From Fictibacillus phosphorivorans (lineage in GTDB: Bacteria > Bacillota > Bacilli > Bacillales > Fictibacillaceae), in the NCBI RefSeq assembly GCF_001619875.1, contig NZ_LRFC01000009.1, positions 1 through 58,433 of the forward strand: 58,433 nt of DNA, read 5' to 3'. The position numbers were made by a program, and so were the translations under genes. This document shows positions 7,800 through 16,252 of the stretch, in pieces. How positions within the stretch are numbered: the stretch's first letter is position 1; the number at the start of each line of letters is the position of its first letter. The notes below the pieces were generated by a model. The model was given only the letters and a program-made list of their open reading frames with translations. It made no database searches and was not told the DNA's origin.

Positions 7800-9602
7800 A
7801 TGTGTGGAATCGTTGGATATGTTGGAAATAATGATGCAAAAGAAATTCTATTGCGCGGATTAGAAAAATTAGAATACCGCGGATATGACTCAGCAGGAAT
7901 TGCAGTACTAAACGACAGCGGCGTTCATGTATTCAAAGAAAAAGGCCGCATTGCAAATCTGCGTGAAAATGTTGATCTAGGTGTAGAAGCATCCGTTGGA
8001 ATCGGACATACACGCTGGGCGACACACGGAGTTCCAAGCAAAGTGAATTCACATCCACACCAAAGTTCAACAGAGCGTTTTACACTTGTACACAACGGTG
8101 TAATCGAAAACTATGAACAGGTGAAGAAACAATACATTTCAGGTGTTGAACTGTTGTCTGAAACAGATACAGAAGTTATCGTTCAGCTTGTAGAATACTT
8201 TGTAAATCAAGGCATGGAAGTGGAAGAAGCATTCCGCCAAACATTGTCTGAGTTAAAAGGTTCTTATGCGATCGGATTAATTGACAACGAAAACCCTGAA
8301 ACCATCTATGTTGGTAAAAACAAAAGTCCGTTATTGGTAGGTAAAGGAGAAGGCTTCAACGTTATTGCAAGTGATGCGATGGCAATGCTTTCTCAAACTG
8401 ATCAATACGTTGAATTAATGGATAAAGAAATCGTAATCGTGACACGTGACAGCTATACGATCAAGACTCTTGAAGGTGAAGTGGTAGAACGTGCCCCTTA
8501 CACAGCAGAACTTGATGCAAGCGACATCGAAAAAGGCACGTATCCTCATTTCATGTTAAAAGAAATTGACGAGCAGCCTTTCGTAATGCGTAACATCATC
8601 AATCAATACCAAAACGAAAACGGAGATCTTAAGCTTGATGATGATATCCGTGCTGCAATGAAAGACGCAGACCGCGTTTACATCATCGCTTGCGGAACGA
8701 GCTACCATGCTGGCCTTGTAGGTAAACAGCTGATCGAAAATATCGCGAACATTCCAGTAGAATCACACATCGCGAGTGAGTTTGTTTATAACATGCCGCT
8801 TTTATCTGAAAAGCCATTGTTCATCTTCATCTCACAATCTGGTGAGACTGCAGACAGCCGTGCCGTATTGGTTGAAGTTAAGAAGCTTGGTCATAAAGCA
8901 TTAACGATCACAAACGTTCCGGGATCAACATTATCTCGTGAAGCAGACTACACGCTTAACCTGTATGCAGGTCCAGAGATCGCGGTAGCATCAACAAAAG
9001 CATACACTGCTCAAATCGCAGTACTTGCGATATTAGCTGTTGACTCTGCTCGTGCAAAAGGCATCGAGTTAGACTTCAATCCACTTCAAGAGCTTGCAAT
9101 CGTTGCAAACGCGATGGAAGTGCTTTGTGATCAAAAAGAAGAGATGGAGAAGATTGCACGTGAGTTCTTAGCTGTAACGCGCAACGCATTCTTTATCGGT
9201 CGTGCTGCGGACTTCTATGTATGTTTAGAAGCTGCACTTAAATTAAAAGAAATCTCTTACATCCAAGCAGAAGGTTTTGCTGGAGGAGAATTGAAGCATG
9301 GTACGATCGCATTGATCGAAGACGGTACTCCAGTTATCGCACTTGCAACACAAGAACATGTAAACTTAAGCATCCGTGGTAACGTAAAAGAAGTAGCGGC
9401 ACGTGGAGCGTACACTTGTGTAATCTCTATGGATGGACTGCAAGAAGAAGGCGATCGCGTCGTTCTTCCGAAAATCCACCCGTACTTGACTCCGCTAGTA
9501 TCTGTTCTCCCAATGCAGCTGATCTCTTACTATGCAGCGCTTCACCGCGACTGTGACGTAGATAAGCCGCGTAACCTAGCTAAGTCAGTAACAGTTGAAT
9601 AA
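7800..9602 (+). CDS. glmS: glutamine-fructose-6-phosphate aminotransferase GlmS
   Basis: Makes glucosamine-6-phosphate from fructose-6-phosphate and glutamine, the entry step to amino sugars. The 600 aa are full length. The N-terminal glutaminase domain begins MCGIVGYVG, with Cys2 as nucleophile after Met removal, followed by HTRWATHG and the HNGVIENY motif. Two SIS sugar isomerase domains follow (about 285-425 and 455-590), with [16 protein letters not shown] and [12 protein letters not shown]. The C-terminus [13 protein letters not shown] is the family tail. AAGGAGGA lies 10 nt before the ATG. It is regulated by the ribozyme upstream. Confidence 0.98.
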   Translation: MCGIVGYVGNNDAKEILLRGLEKLEYRGYDSAGIAVLNDSGVHVFKEKGRIANLRENVDLGVEASVGIGHTRWATHGVPSKVNSHPHQSSTERFTLVHNGVIENYEQVKKQYISGVELLSETDTEVIVQLVEYFVNQGMEVEEAFRQTLSELKGSYAIGLIDNENPETIYVGKNKSPLLVGKGEGFNVIASDAMAMLSQTDQYVELMDKEIVIVTRDSYTIKTLEGEVVERAPYTAELDASDIEKGTYPHFMLKEIDEQPFVMRNIINQYQNENGDLKLDDDIRAAMKDADRVYIIACGTSYHAGLVGKQLIENIANIPVESHIASEFVYNMPLLSEKPLFIFISQSGETADSRAVLVEVKKLGHKALTITNVPGSTLSREADYTLNLYAGPEIAVASTKAYTAQIAVLAILAVDSARAKGIELDFNPLQELAIVANAMEVLCDQKEEMEKIAREFLAVTRNAFFIGRAADFYVCLEAALKLKEISYIQAEGFAGGELKHGTIALIEDGTPVIALATQEHVNLSIRGNVKEVAARGAYTCVISMDGLQEEGDRVVLPKIHPYLTPLVSVLPMQLISYYAALHRDCDVDKPRNLAKSVTVE

Positions 9603-9617
9603 AGATAGTACTAGACG

Positions 9618-9647
9618 AAAAAACCTGTAGAGATACAGGTTTTTTTG
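9618..9647 (+). terminator. glmS terminator
   Basis: AAAACCTGT and ACAGGTTTT pair around AGAGAT and are followed by T residues. Confidence 0.92.
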
Positions 9648-9691
9648 TTTGTAATAAGAAGGGTGTTAAAAAGGATAAATGAAATGTATTC

Positions 9692-9736
9692 TTGACAATA
9701 TTCAATACCTATCATATAGTTAGTTTGTCAAACTAA
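9692..9736 (+). promoter_or_regulatory. marR promoter with overlapping operator
   Basis: TTGACA (9692-9697), a 17-bp spacer and TATAGT (9715-9720) form a strong SigA promoter. The perfect palindrome TTAGTTTGTCAAACTAA (9720-9736) begins at the last base of the -10 box and covers the expected start of transcription, which fits autorepression by the MarR protein. Confidence 0.8.
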
Positions 9737-9759
9737 TATTATAGTAAGAGGTGAGATCT

Positions 9760-10200
9760 TTGTTGGATCAAATGTTAAGGGAGTTCATTATCACTCTCGA
9801 TACATCTTTTAAGAAATTAGTAAAAGAAACGATTGAAACAGCGGGTGTTTCTAATTTAAGTGTTAATCAGATTCAATACATTCAAGCAATTGGTAAGCTT
9901 AAAAATCCAACGATTAGTGAGATTGCTGAGGAATTGAATATTACTAAGGCTTCCGCAACAACCGGAATAAATAAATTAGTGAGCTTAGGATATGCGAAGA
10001 AAAGTCAATCAACCCAAGATAAACGGATTTTCCACGTTACATTAACAGAGGCAAGCGAGACCTTTATTCGGCTAAATCAACAGGCATTGGAGGAATATGT
10101 TGCTTTTATTAGTCAATCGCTAACTTCAGAAGAATTAGATCAATTCAAGGAAACTTTAGAAAAGCTAATTAAAGAATTCTATCAAAGAAACTCTTTATAA
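9760..10200 (+). CDS. MarR-family transcriptional regulator
   Basis: Winged-helix dimeric repressor of about 146 aa. The HTH lies near 45-85 (PTISEIAEELNITKASATTGI), followed by the wing with the typical KKSQSTQDKRIFHVTLT (D-x-R motif) and a C-terminal dimerisation helix. No ATG lies at the N-terminus; the AGAGGTGAG ribosome site favours TTG 9760 (or TTG 9763) over GTG 9751. It precedes the glycosyltransferase gene, and both genes have similar palindromes upstream, so it probably represses itself and the transferase until a ligand binds. The ligand is unknown; a phenolic or macrolide-like compound would fit the neighbour. Confidence 0.88.
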   Translation: MLDQMLREFIITLDTSFKKLVKETIETAGVSNLSVNQIQYIQAIGKLKNPTISEIAEELNITKASATTGINKLVSLGYAKKSQSTQDKRIFHVTLTEASETFIRLNQQALEEYVAFISQSLTSEELDQFKETLEKLIKEFYQRNSL

Positions 10201-10237
10201 ATAACAGGTGCGAATATCCTGTTAAATATTAAAGTAA

Positions 10238-10250
10238 GTTAGTCTAACTA
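10238..10250. promoter_or_regulatory. second MarR operator, before the glycosyltransferase
   Basis: AGTTAGTCTAACT is a perfect odd palindrome related to the one at 9720-9736 (both have TTAG/CTAA half-sites around a central T). It lies 30 bp before the start codon. Confidence 0.65.
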
Positions 10251-10279
10251 AATTATTTCAATAAGGAGGTTTAACTAAG

Positions 10280-11533
10280 ATGAACATTTCATTATTGACC
10301 ACGGGTACTAGAGGAGATACACAGCCATACATTGCACTTGGAAAAGAGTTAAAGAAGCTGGGACACGCAGTGAAAATTGCGGCGTTTGAAAATTACCAGG
10401 GATTAGTAGAGGACCATGGCTTGGACTTTCATCCCATTAAGGGTGACATCTCCAAGATAGTAGGTGAGATGTCCAAAAGCTCCATTGAGTCAGATAATCC
10501 TCTTAAGTTCTTTACAAGCTTCCGTAAGATGAAACCTTATATCAAGGATAAGCAGATGGGGATGCAGAGTGATTTATTTGATGCTTGTGAAGAAGCCGAT
10601 GCAATAATCTATCATCCAGGTGCAGCAATCGGACAATTTGCCGGAGAGTACTTCGGTGTACCAACAGTTCTTGCGACGCCCTTCCCTATGGCGGCTACAA
10701 AAAATTACCCTGCACTCATTTTTTATCGTGTTAGATTGGGAAAAATGGCAAATCTTCTTACACATAAATTATTTGAAAAAGGATTTTGGTTAACGGTAAA
10801 GTCTCCGATCGGTGAGTTTTGGAAAGAAAGGTTCGGAATGCTACCAAAACATTTCAATAATCCTTATCTTAAAGAAACGACAAGGTTTCATACTTCGGTG
10901 ATGTCGATGAGCCAGCACGTTTTTCCACAATCAAATGAAGAAACAAAGTGTCTGGGTTACTGGTTTTTGAAAGAAGATCTAACGGATTGGGAACCGCCAA
11001 AGGAACTTGTTAGTTTTATTGAAAGTGGAAAGCCACCTATTTACGTTGGCTTTGGAAGCATCTACGACGAGAACGCGAATGAAACGGCCAAATTGGTCGT
11101 GGAGGCATTACGAAAGACAGGACATAGAGGGATTCTAGGTATGGGATGGAATCGAGTAGATGATATCGAGGATTTCAAGGACATGTATTTTATTGACAAT
11201 ATTCCTCACACTTGGCTTTTTCAAAGAACAGCAGGGGTAATTCATCATGGAGGGGCTGGTACAACTGCGGCCACATACTATTCAGGAGTCCCGAGTGTTG
11301 TCGTTCCTCATGGAAACGATCAGTTTGCATGGGGAAAACGAACAGAGGAATTAGGGGTTGGCTCTGCACCAATTCCTAGAAAAGAGCTGACTGTTGAGAA
11401 ATTAATGGATGGAATTCTTCGAATGCAACAAGAGTCTGTTGTGGAAAAAGCCCGAGAGTTAGGTAACAGGTTGCAAAAAGAAAACGGTGCTCGTGATACA
11501 GCCCTTTATATTCATACTTTCTTAAATAACTAG
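10280..11533 (+). CDS. GT1-family glycosyltransferase (macrolide/sterol type)
   Basis: UDP-sugar-dependent glycosyltransferase of the GT-B fold, 417 aa. The N-terminal acceptor domain starts with TTGTRGDTQPYIALGKEL, the glycine-rich loop typical of sterol glucosyltransferases and YjiC/MGT enzymes. The C-terminal donor domain carries the GT1 signature HHGGAGTTAATYYSGVP (about 315-331) with PHGNDQFAWGKR shortly after. Such enzymes often inactivate or modify small hydrophobic molecules, including macrolides. AAGGAGG lies 10 nt before the ATG. It is co-located with a MarR regulator with matching operators, so a detoxification role is likely. Acceptor unknown. Confidence 0.88.
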   Translation: MNISLLTTGTRGDTQPYIALGKELKKLGHAVKIAAFENYQGLVEDHGLDFHPIKGDISKIVGEMSKSSIESDNPLKFFTSFRKMKPYIKDKQMGMQSDLFDACEEADAIIYHPGAAIGQFAGEYFGVPTVLATPFPMAATKNYPALIFYRVRLGKMANLLTHKLFEKGFWLTVKSPIGEFWKERFGMLPKHFNNPYLKETTRFHTSVMSMSQHVFPQSNEETKCLGYWFLKEDLTDWEPPKELVSFIESGKPPIYVGFGSIYDENANETAKLVVEALRKTGHRGILGMGWNRVDDIEDFKDMYFIDNIPHTWLFQRTAGVIHHGGAGTTAATYYSGVPSVVVPHGNDQFAWGKRTEELGVGSAPIPRKELTVEKLMDGILRMQQESVVEKARELGNRLQKENGARDTALYIHTFLNN

Positions 11534-11547
11534 AGCCATAGCATCAA

Positions 11548-11585
11548 CAAAACCCCATTTCAGTAAGAGAAATGGGGTTTTGTTT
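11548..11585. terminator. bidirectional terminator
   Basis: AAAACCCCATTTC and GAAATGGGGTTTT pair around AGTAAGA. It serves the glycosyltransferase gene and probably the convergent DUF962 gene. Confidence 0.92.
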
Positions 11586-11914
11586 TATATAGAAGTCGTT
11601 TTTTCATACTTAGTAATCTCATTTCCAAGCTGACCGAATAAAATCAGCCGATACATACGAAAATCAGCACGTAATGACCAGAATGGATGCCCAAAGGTAG
11701 CGGGTTTGTTTCCTTCAATAAAAAAATGACTAAACCAAGCGATCCCGTATGCTACAACTGGTGCTGCCAACAAAAACCATGGACTTTTCCAAACGGCAAG
11801 TATGATGAAAACAAACACAAAAGAAGTGCCAATAAAATGCCAAGCTCTCGTGGAAGCTTTGCTGTGCTGAGATAGATAAAACGGCCAGAACTCTTCATAA
11901 CTGTTAAACCCCAT
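11585..11914 (-). CDS. DUF962 / Mpo1-like membrane protein
   Basis: Small membrane protein of 109 aa. The family signature is visible: an N-terminal SYEEFWPFYLSQHSKASTRAWHFIG with conserved His residues, two or three hydrophobic helices (about 27-42 and 45-62), and HFFIEGNKPATFGHPFWSL with the second set of His residues. The yeast member Mpo1 is an Fe(II) dioxygenase of 2-hydroxy fatty acid breakdown; the role in Bacilli is not known to me. AAGGAGG lies before the ATG at 11914. It stands alone and converges with the glycosyltransferase gene. Confidence 0.82.
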   Translation of the reverse strand: MGFNSYEEFWPFYLSQHSKASTRAWHFIGTSFVFVFIILAVWKSPWFLLAAPVVAYGIAWFSHFFIEGNKPATFGHPFWSLRADFRMYRLILFGQLGNEITKYEKTTSI

Positions 11915-12023
11915 TGTTAATACCTCCTTTGTTCGTAATATTCTTCTGAATACAAGAAAAACCCTTTATTCAAAAAGGAATAAACATGATCTTGAGGAAG
12001 ACTAATAGTTAGACAAAAAAAGA

Positions 12024-12055
12024 TTGACCATGTGGTGCACAACACGGTTTATGAT
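12024..12055 (+). promoter_or_regulatory. MerR-type promoter with long spacer
   Basis: TTGACC (12024-12029) and TATGAT (12050-12055) are separated by 20 bp, longer than normal and typical of promoters that MerR proteins untwist. The dyad GTGGTGCACAAC lies within the spacer. Confidence 0.6.
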
Positions 12056-12078
12056 GGAATAGCAGGTGGTGAATGAAG

Positions 12079-12465
12079 ATGTATCGAGTAAGTGAATTTT
12101 CGGAAATGACAGGGTTGAGTAAAGAAACGCTTAGGTATTATGCAGAAGTAAAGTTGCTTGAACCGGTTTATATTGATCCTAAAAATAAATATCGCTATTA
12201 CGATAATGGTTCCTACTTAATTGCCATGATTCTAGTCAGTTTGAGAAAATTCAACTTCACCATTCAAGAGATGTTAACCGTCATTGAAGATGAATCGTTT
12301 GAAAACTTAGAGCACATTCTAAATCAAAAAAAGAAAGATATTCAAAATAAAATAAAGAACCTAAACAGCACGATAGATGAGATTGATCAGTTTCTAAAAT
12401 GGGGAAAAGAGGGCGATGACAATGCTGACATGGAAAGAAGAGAAGACGATACCAGCAAATATTGA
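12079..12465 (+). CDS. MerR-family transcriptional regulator
   Basis: Regulator of 128 aa. The N-terminal winged HTH reads YRVSEFSEMTGLSKETLRYYAE with the RYY motif before the wing (KYRYYD near 45), followed by a long dimerisation coiled coil (about 75-115). The short C-terminus lacks obvious metal-binding cysteines, so a small-molecule sensor is more likely than a metal sensor. ATG 12079 sits 9 nt after AGGTGG; ATG 12073 is too close to it. The end overlaps the next gene by 44 bp, so both are co-expressed from the long-spacer promoter upstream. Confidence 0.85.
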   Translation: MYRVSEFSEMTGLSKETLRYYAEVKLLEPVYIDPKNKYRYYDNGSYLIAMILVSLRKFNFTIQEMLTVIEDESFENLEHILNQKKKDIQNKIKNLNSTIDEIDQFLKWGKEGDDNADMERREDDTSKY

Positions 12466-12883
12466 AAAAGTTTGGGAGCTATTTTCTGATGAGAACTTGC
12501 AAAGGATCATGCCGAACGTTGTGGAGCATACACCAATTGAGAAGAAAGAAGGTATTGTAGGTTCTACGTACAGACAGTCATATAAAGAGGGACGTAGGAT
12601 AGAAACGTACATTGTTGAAACATTAGCGTACGAAAATACGGAGAATCAAAAACACTTAGCCATTGGTTTTAACTTAGCTAAAGCATTTGAAATCCAAACT
12701 ATGTTTACTCTTATTAAAGTGGATGAATCTCAAACTCGCTTTATCTATGAAGGATCTAACAAGGGCATCAATTTTATAGGAAAAGTGATGCTGAAATTAG
12801 CAGGTGAAAAAAACAATAACAAAGTTGTGCAAGATTTTATGGATACTGTAGAAAGAGAAAGCCTAGTGAGTGCTACTGCTTAA
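12422..12883 (+). CDS. SRPBCC-family (START-like) protein
   Basis: A 153-residue single-domain protein of the Bet v1/START fold. It begins with the family-typical TIPANIEKVWELFSDENLQRIM and continues with alternating beta strands and a long C-terminal helix (KNNNKVVQDFMDTVERES). Members bind lipids or other hydrophobic ligands in a deep cavity; some are polyketide cyclase-like. ATG 12422 lies 8 nt after AGAGGG inside the merR gene; ATG 12416 is too close. Overlap with the MerR gene implies translational coupling, and it may sense, carry or process the MerR ligand. Confidence 0.78.
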   Translation: MLTWKEEKTIPANIEKVWELFSDENLQRIMPNVVEHTPIEKKEGIVGSTYRQSYKEGRRIETYIVETLAYENTENQKHLAIGFNLAKAFEIQTMFTLIKVDESQTRFIYEGSNKGINFIGKVMLKLAGEKNNNKVVQDFMDTVERESLVSATA

Positions 12884-12970
12884 ATTTGATTGTAATGCAT
12901 AACCTGATGTTTTATATTCCATCCTAAAAGGTAGATATTAAAGAGCCTAACTTTAAGGAGTGGATGACGA

Positions 12971-13393
12971 TTGGATAAAGAACAAATGAAAAATAAAGTG
13001 TTTGAAGTGCTTGAAAAGAAGCAAACGGGAGTACTGGCAAGCGTTAAGAACAATAAGCCGCATTCTAGATATATGACTTTTTTTCACGATGACCTGACAT
13101 TTTACACGCCAACGAGTATCGACACACATAAAGCCGATGAAGTTCAAGATAACCCGAATGTTCATGTGCTAGTCGGTTATGAAGGCGAAGGGTATAATGA
13201 TCCATATCTAGAGATTGAGGGTACAGCTACCATTAGAGACGATCAACGGTTAAAAGAAAAGTTCTGGAATGATCAAATGAAACATTATTTTGACGGTCCA
13301 AATGATTCAAACTACATTCTACTTGAAATAAAGCCAAGTTTGATCAGACTTATGAATGCAGGAGAACATGAACCACAAATTTTGGAGTTATAA
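12971..13393 (+). CDS. pyridoxamine 5'-phosphate oxidase-like protein, general stress protein 26 type
   Basis: Small split-barrel flavin-binding protein of 140 aa. It has the pattern of the PNPOx-like family: an N-terminal helix, then TGVLASVKNNKPHSRYMTFFHDDLTFYTPTS, a central KADEVQDNPNVHVLVGY, and EIEGTATIRDD. B. subtilis YdaG and relatives are SigB-dependent stress proteins. The start is TTG 12971 with AAGGAG about 11 nt upstream; no ATG fits in frame. A weak SigB-like pair (GTTTTA at 12909, AGGTAG at 12929) is upstream but not convincing. The substrate is unknown. Confidence 0.82.
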   Translation: MDKEQMKNKVFEVLEKKQTGVLASVKNNKPHSRYMTFFHDDLTFYTPTSIDTHKADEVQDNPNVHVLVGYEGEGYNDPYLEIEGTATIRDDQRLKEKFWNDQMKHYFDGPNDSNYILLEIKPSLIRLMNAGEHEPQILEL

Positions 13394-13398
13394 AAAAG

Positions 13399-13433
13399 TA
13401 GGCCTCTCTTTGAATAAAAGGGAGGCCTTTGTT
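13399..13433 (+). terminator. terminator
   Basis: GGCCTC and GAGGCC (with AGGCCTCTCTT and AAGGGAGGCCT flanks) pair and are followed by TTTG. Confidence 0.85.
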
Positions 13434-13520
13434 CGTCTAATTGTAAAAGGACTGCCAAATACCAAACAATTTTCCTTTTATTGTAAAAAAACAGCGGGTT
13501 GATTATACTTTAATAAGACT

Positions 13521-13538
13521 GAATATTCTAGAATAATC
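13521..13538. promoter_or_regulatory. near-perfect palindrome before the lipoprotein gene
   Basis: GAATATTCT/AGAATAATC has 8 of 9 pairs and overlaps the likely -10 region (TTGATT lies at 13499). It may be an operator; no regulator is adjacent. Confidence 0.4.
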
Positions 13539-13556
13539 AAACGAGGGGGAGTTTGA

Positions 13557-14054
13557 ATGAAAAAGGTATGGGCTACGATTGGTCTTCTAGCACTTTTAAT
13601 CGGCTGCTCTGAAAAGGAAATGGATAATGAACCTAAGTTTACAGTGAAAGAAGCCATTAAAAATAATGTAGTGATTCAAAATCTGTCTGATAAAGAACAT
13701 GAAATTATGTCAGGGGAGACAAAAGCAGAACACCTTGTTCCCATGTTCGCTTTTTTAGACGATGTGAAAGCCAATAAAGAGAGTACACTGCAAATCACGG
13801 TTTTCCCAAAAAGCGGTGAGCCTACAACAAGCGAATTGCATTTCATCAGCGAAGATAAGACCGTTTTTACGAATAACAATAAAACATTCGCGATGCCTAC
13901 TGGTGAAATTGAATGCATGAGTATCAGGGATTCAAACCGAAATTTTACAGTAGATGGATGCAACGGTGAATATAGTTCCGTGTTTGTTTTTCCATTTGGC
14001 TCAAGAGAATACAATCTAGCAAAAGTAGAGTACAAAAAGAAAAGTAAAAATTAG
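13557..14054 (+). CDS. putative lipoprotein
   Basis: A 165-residue secreted protein with a lipoprotein signal peptide: MKKVWATIGLLALLIGCSEK, lipobox LIGC with the lipidated Cys17. The mature part is beta-rich with a repeated VFPKSGEP / VFPFGSRE flavour and one Cys pair (about Cys120 and Cys134) that could form a disulphide. It resembles small DUF4362-type lipoproteins of Bacillus, but I do not assign a function. GGGGGAG lies before the ATG. It is followed after 9 bp by two ABC permease genes, so it may belong to that transporter, although it is small for a substrate-binding protein. Confidence 0.75.
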   Translation: MKKVWATIGLLALLIGCSEKEMDNEPKFTVKEAIKNNVVIQNLSDKEHEIMSGETKAEHLVPMFAFLDDVKANKESTLQITVFPKSGEPTTSELHFISEDKTVFTNNNKTFAMPTGEIECMSIRDSNRNFTVDGCNGEYSSVFVFPFGSREYNLAKVEYKKKSKN

Positions 14055-14063
14055 GGGGATGTT

Positions 14064-14918
14064 ATGCCATACATAGTAAGAGATAGTATGCTCTCTTTGA
14101 TTCTATCTGTAATTGGAATTATTCTGCTTGGCTCCGTTCCGTTCATGTTCACTGGAATGGCTTTTAATACGAGTGGTTATTTGGATGGATTAGCAGAATT
14201 GTTTAACACCATGATGAATCCTGGAGAGATCATGTATTTTACGAAGAGCGGTCAGTACCCGCTTTTCCCGAATATGTGGGGAATTTACAGTTATTCTTTA
14301 ACAATCTTATTTTCTGCTTTTTTCATTGCTCTTATATTGGCACTTGTATTTGCTGTCATCATTTTTATGATGCCGTCTCGTGTGAAAGATAAAATACGCG
14401 TTTTTTCCTTTATTTTCGAATCGATACCAGATCTGTTAATCGCAATCAGCATGCAGTTCTTTATTATCTGGTTTTTTAAAAAGACAAATATTCTTTTGTT
14501 TCAGATTGTGTCACTTTATGATCAAAAAACGTATGCTGTTCCAATTTTTTGTTTAACCGTATTGCCGACATTTTTAATCTTAAGAATTTTGCTTCTTAAT
14601 ATGGAGGAAGAATTCGGAAAGCAATATATAGATACGGCGAAAAGTAAAGGGATCGGGGGATTCCGAATTCTATGGCGTCATGTCCTGCCGAATACGCTGC
14701 TCAGTGTATTTCACCAATCTCGTAATATCCTTTGGTTTATGCTGTCTAATCTACTAATGGTTGAATATCTGTTTAATATATATGGAATTACCACGCTAGT
14801 GAGGGAAATGGGAAGTCCCGCTATTTTTACGATCTCTATGCTATTACTGTTTGTACCGATGTTTCTATTTTTTACAGCTCTTAGAATGATTACATATAAG
14901 TGGGTGGGTGAAAAATGA
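14064..14918 (+). CDS. ABC transporter permease (peptide type, DppB/OppB-like)
   Basis: Integral membrane permease of 284 aa with about six hydrophobic segments. The EAA loop that contacts the ATPase is visible as DTAKSKGIGGFRILWRHVLPN (split here: DTAKSKGIGG then FRILWRHVLPN, near 190-211). The protein is shorter than typical OppB (about 306-320 aa). It overlaps the next permease by 4 bp (ATGA). No ATPase and no classical substrate-binding protein gene is adjacent, so the pair must borrow them or be incomplete. Confidence 0.85.
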   Translation: MPYIVRDSMLSLILSVIGIILLGSVPFMFTGMAFNTSGYLDGLAELFNTMMNPGEIMYFTKSGQYPLFPNMWGIYSYSLTILFSAFFIALILALVFAVIIFMMPSRVKDKIRVFSFIFESIPDLLIAISMQFFIIWFFKKTNILLFQIVSLYDQKTYAVPIFCLTVLPTFLILRILLLNMEEEFGKQYIDTAKSKGIGGFRILWRHVLPNTLLSVFHQSRNILWFMLSNLLMVEYLFNIYGITTLVREMGSPAIFTISMLLLFVPMFLFFTALRMITYKWVGEK

Positions 14919-15913
14919 TTAAAATGATATGGAGACAGCCTTTCTTTTTAGCAGGTTTTCTATTTGTCTTTTCATTGCTCGCCTTTAGTCTGTATCACCA
15001 CTTTGTGATGGGAAATGCAATCTATGAAAATCAAATTATCTATGAGGGCATTAAACCTATTGATAAAGCGCCTTTTGAGCCATCACGTGAGTATTGGTTC
15101 GGCAGCGATCGAATGGGAGCAGACTTGTTCTATCAAATTATATCAGGTGCAAAATACACGTTGGGTATTGCTTTCGTTGCTAGTTTTCTAAGGATTATTC
15201 TTTCATATGTTGGCGGAATCTTATTATTGAGTGCGGGAAAAGCCCTTCCGTTCATAAAGGGATTGGGACAATCTTTTTATTATATACCTTCAGCTCTCCT
15301 TATCTTTGTGATCGTCTGGCCAATCATCGCTTCAGACCAGTTCACGTTTTGGGAGAAAGTATACTTTGAACTTCTGTTAATCGTAATGATTGCTGTGCCG
15401 AATACGGCGATCTTAATAAAAGAAGAAATTAATCTGATTCAGCGTGAAGAATTTATAACCAGTGCTAAATTGATGGGAGGCGGCAAATTCCGTATTTTGT
15501 TTAAGCATGTTATGCCACATTTGTGGCCGAAGCTTGTACTTATGTATCTGCAGCAGGTCATTGCCGTTTTGCTTTTACTTGCGCATCTTGGCATATTAGG
15601 TTTGTTTTTTGGCGGTACGGTCTATAGGGAGTATGGACCAGAATTTGAGATACCTGTATCGGTTTCTAACGAGTGGTCTGGCCTTTTAGGAGGCTATTAT
15701 TATCAAATGCGACTTGCGCCATGGCTTGTGTTTTTTCCAGTTATGAGTTTTGCTGCGGTAATCATGGCATTTAATTTCATGGCTGAGGGGATTAAGCGAG
15801 CGTCAGATCGACTTCCTAGTGGAAAAAAGATGTTAAAGAACGAAGAAAGACAAGTTAAACATGAGGAAAAGAATCTCTCTTTTGTTTTGTTGAATGAGCG
15901 AAAAACAAGTTAA
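14915..15913 (+). CDS. ABC transporter permease (peptide type, DppC/OppC-like)
   Basis: Second permease, 332 aa, with an N-terminal membrane segment (about 10-28), a periplasmic-side loop containing the OppC-like FGSDRMGADLFYQIISGAKY, then five further hydrophobic segments. The EAA loop is TSAKLMGGGKFRILFKHVMP (near 189-208). The C-terminal tail after residue 295 is basic and longer than usual (ends EKNLSFVLLNERKTS). It starts inside the end of the previous gene and probably forms a heterodimer with it. Substrate unknown; peptide, nickel or a similar small solute are options. Confidence 0.85.
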   Translation: MIKMIWRQPFFLAGFLFVFSLLAFSLYHHFVMGNAIYENQIIYEGIKPIDKAPFEPSREYWFGSDRMGADLFYQIISGAKYTLGIAFVASFLRIILSYVGGILLLSAGKALPFIKGLGQSFYYIPSALLIFVIVWPIIASDQFTFWEKVYFELLLIVMIAVPNTAILIKEEINLIQREEFITSAKLMGGGKFRILFKHVMPHLWPKLVLMYLQQVIAVLLLLAHLGILGLFFGGTVYREYGPEFEIPVSVSNEWSGLLGGYYYQMRLAPWLVFFPVMSFAAVIMAFNFMAEGIKRASDRLPSGKKMLKNEERQVKHEEKNLSFVLLNERKTS

Positions 15914-15916
15914 ATA

Positions 15917-15946
15917 ATACGGCAAGAGCAGCAGCTCTTGCCGTAT
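15917..15946. terminator. strong hairpin between convergent genes
   Basis: ATACGGCAAGAGC and GCTCTTGCCGTAT pair around AGCA. The T tract is poor on the + strand (TCAGATAC) and moderate on the - strand (TATTTAAC). Confidence 0.65.
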
Positions 15947-15952
15947 CAGATA

Positions 15953-16126
15953 CTATCTCAACGTCGCACCGATGATGATGAGAAGGATAAATAGCACAAC
16001 AATTAAAGCGAAAACTCCGCCACCGCCGTAACCGCCATAGCCATAACCACCATAACCACATGGAGAGCATCCATAACCATATCCTGGGTAACCCCAGTTA
16101 CGTTGTTGCTGTCTCTTTCCAAACAT
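15953..16126 (-). CDS. YjcZ-family sporulation peptide
   Basis: A 57-residue protein: a polar N-terminus ([19 protein letters not shown]), a glycine-tyrosine-rich middle with two Cys (20 and 23), and the C-terminal membrane segment [16 protein letters not shown] (39-54), the hallmark of the YjcZ/YrrL-like family of Bacillus spore-associated peptides. The ATG at 16126 has AGGAGGAC (revcomp of 16134-16141) upstream with good spacing. It is transcribed alone. The gene is short and easily missed. Function is unknown beyond expression during sporulation in relatives. Confidence 0.88.
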   Translation of the reverse strand: MFGKRQQQRNWGYPGYGYGCSPCGYGGYGYGGYGGGGVFALIVVLFILLIIIGATLR

Positions 16127-16252
16127 GCTGTCAGTCCTCCTTCTTTCTTGTGCCTTATGCTTTCAACATAGTGTATGTCCCAGGCAGAGGAGTGACATGG
16201 ACATAATCCTAGTAAAAACGAAAAAGTTTTTTACTTAAAGGAGGACAAACCA

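Noticed and set aside
12909-12934. SigB-like promoter (GTTTTA, AGGTAG) before the stress protein 26-type gene
   Set aside because: The -10 element deviates too much from GGGTAA; only the family's usual SigB control made it tempting.
15855-16070. 71-codon Trp/Arg-rich frame on the - strand
   Set aside because: It is the wrong frame of the YjcZ-type gene at 15953-16126, which has the correct ribosome site and family signature.
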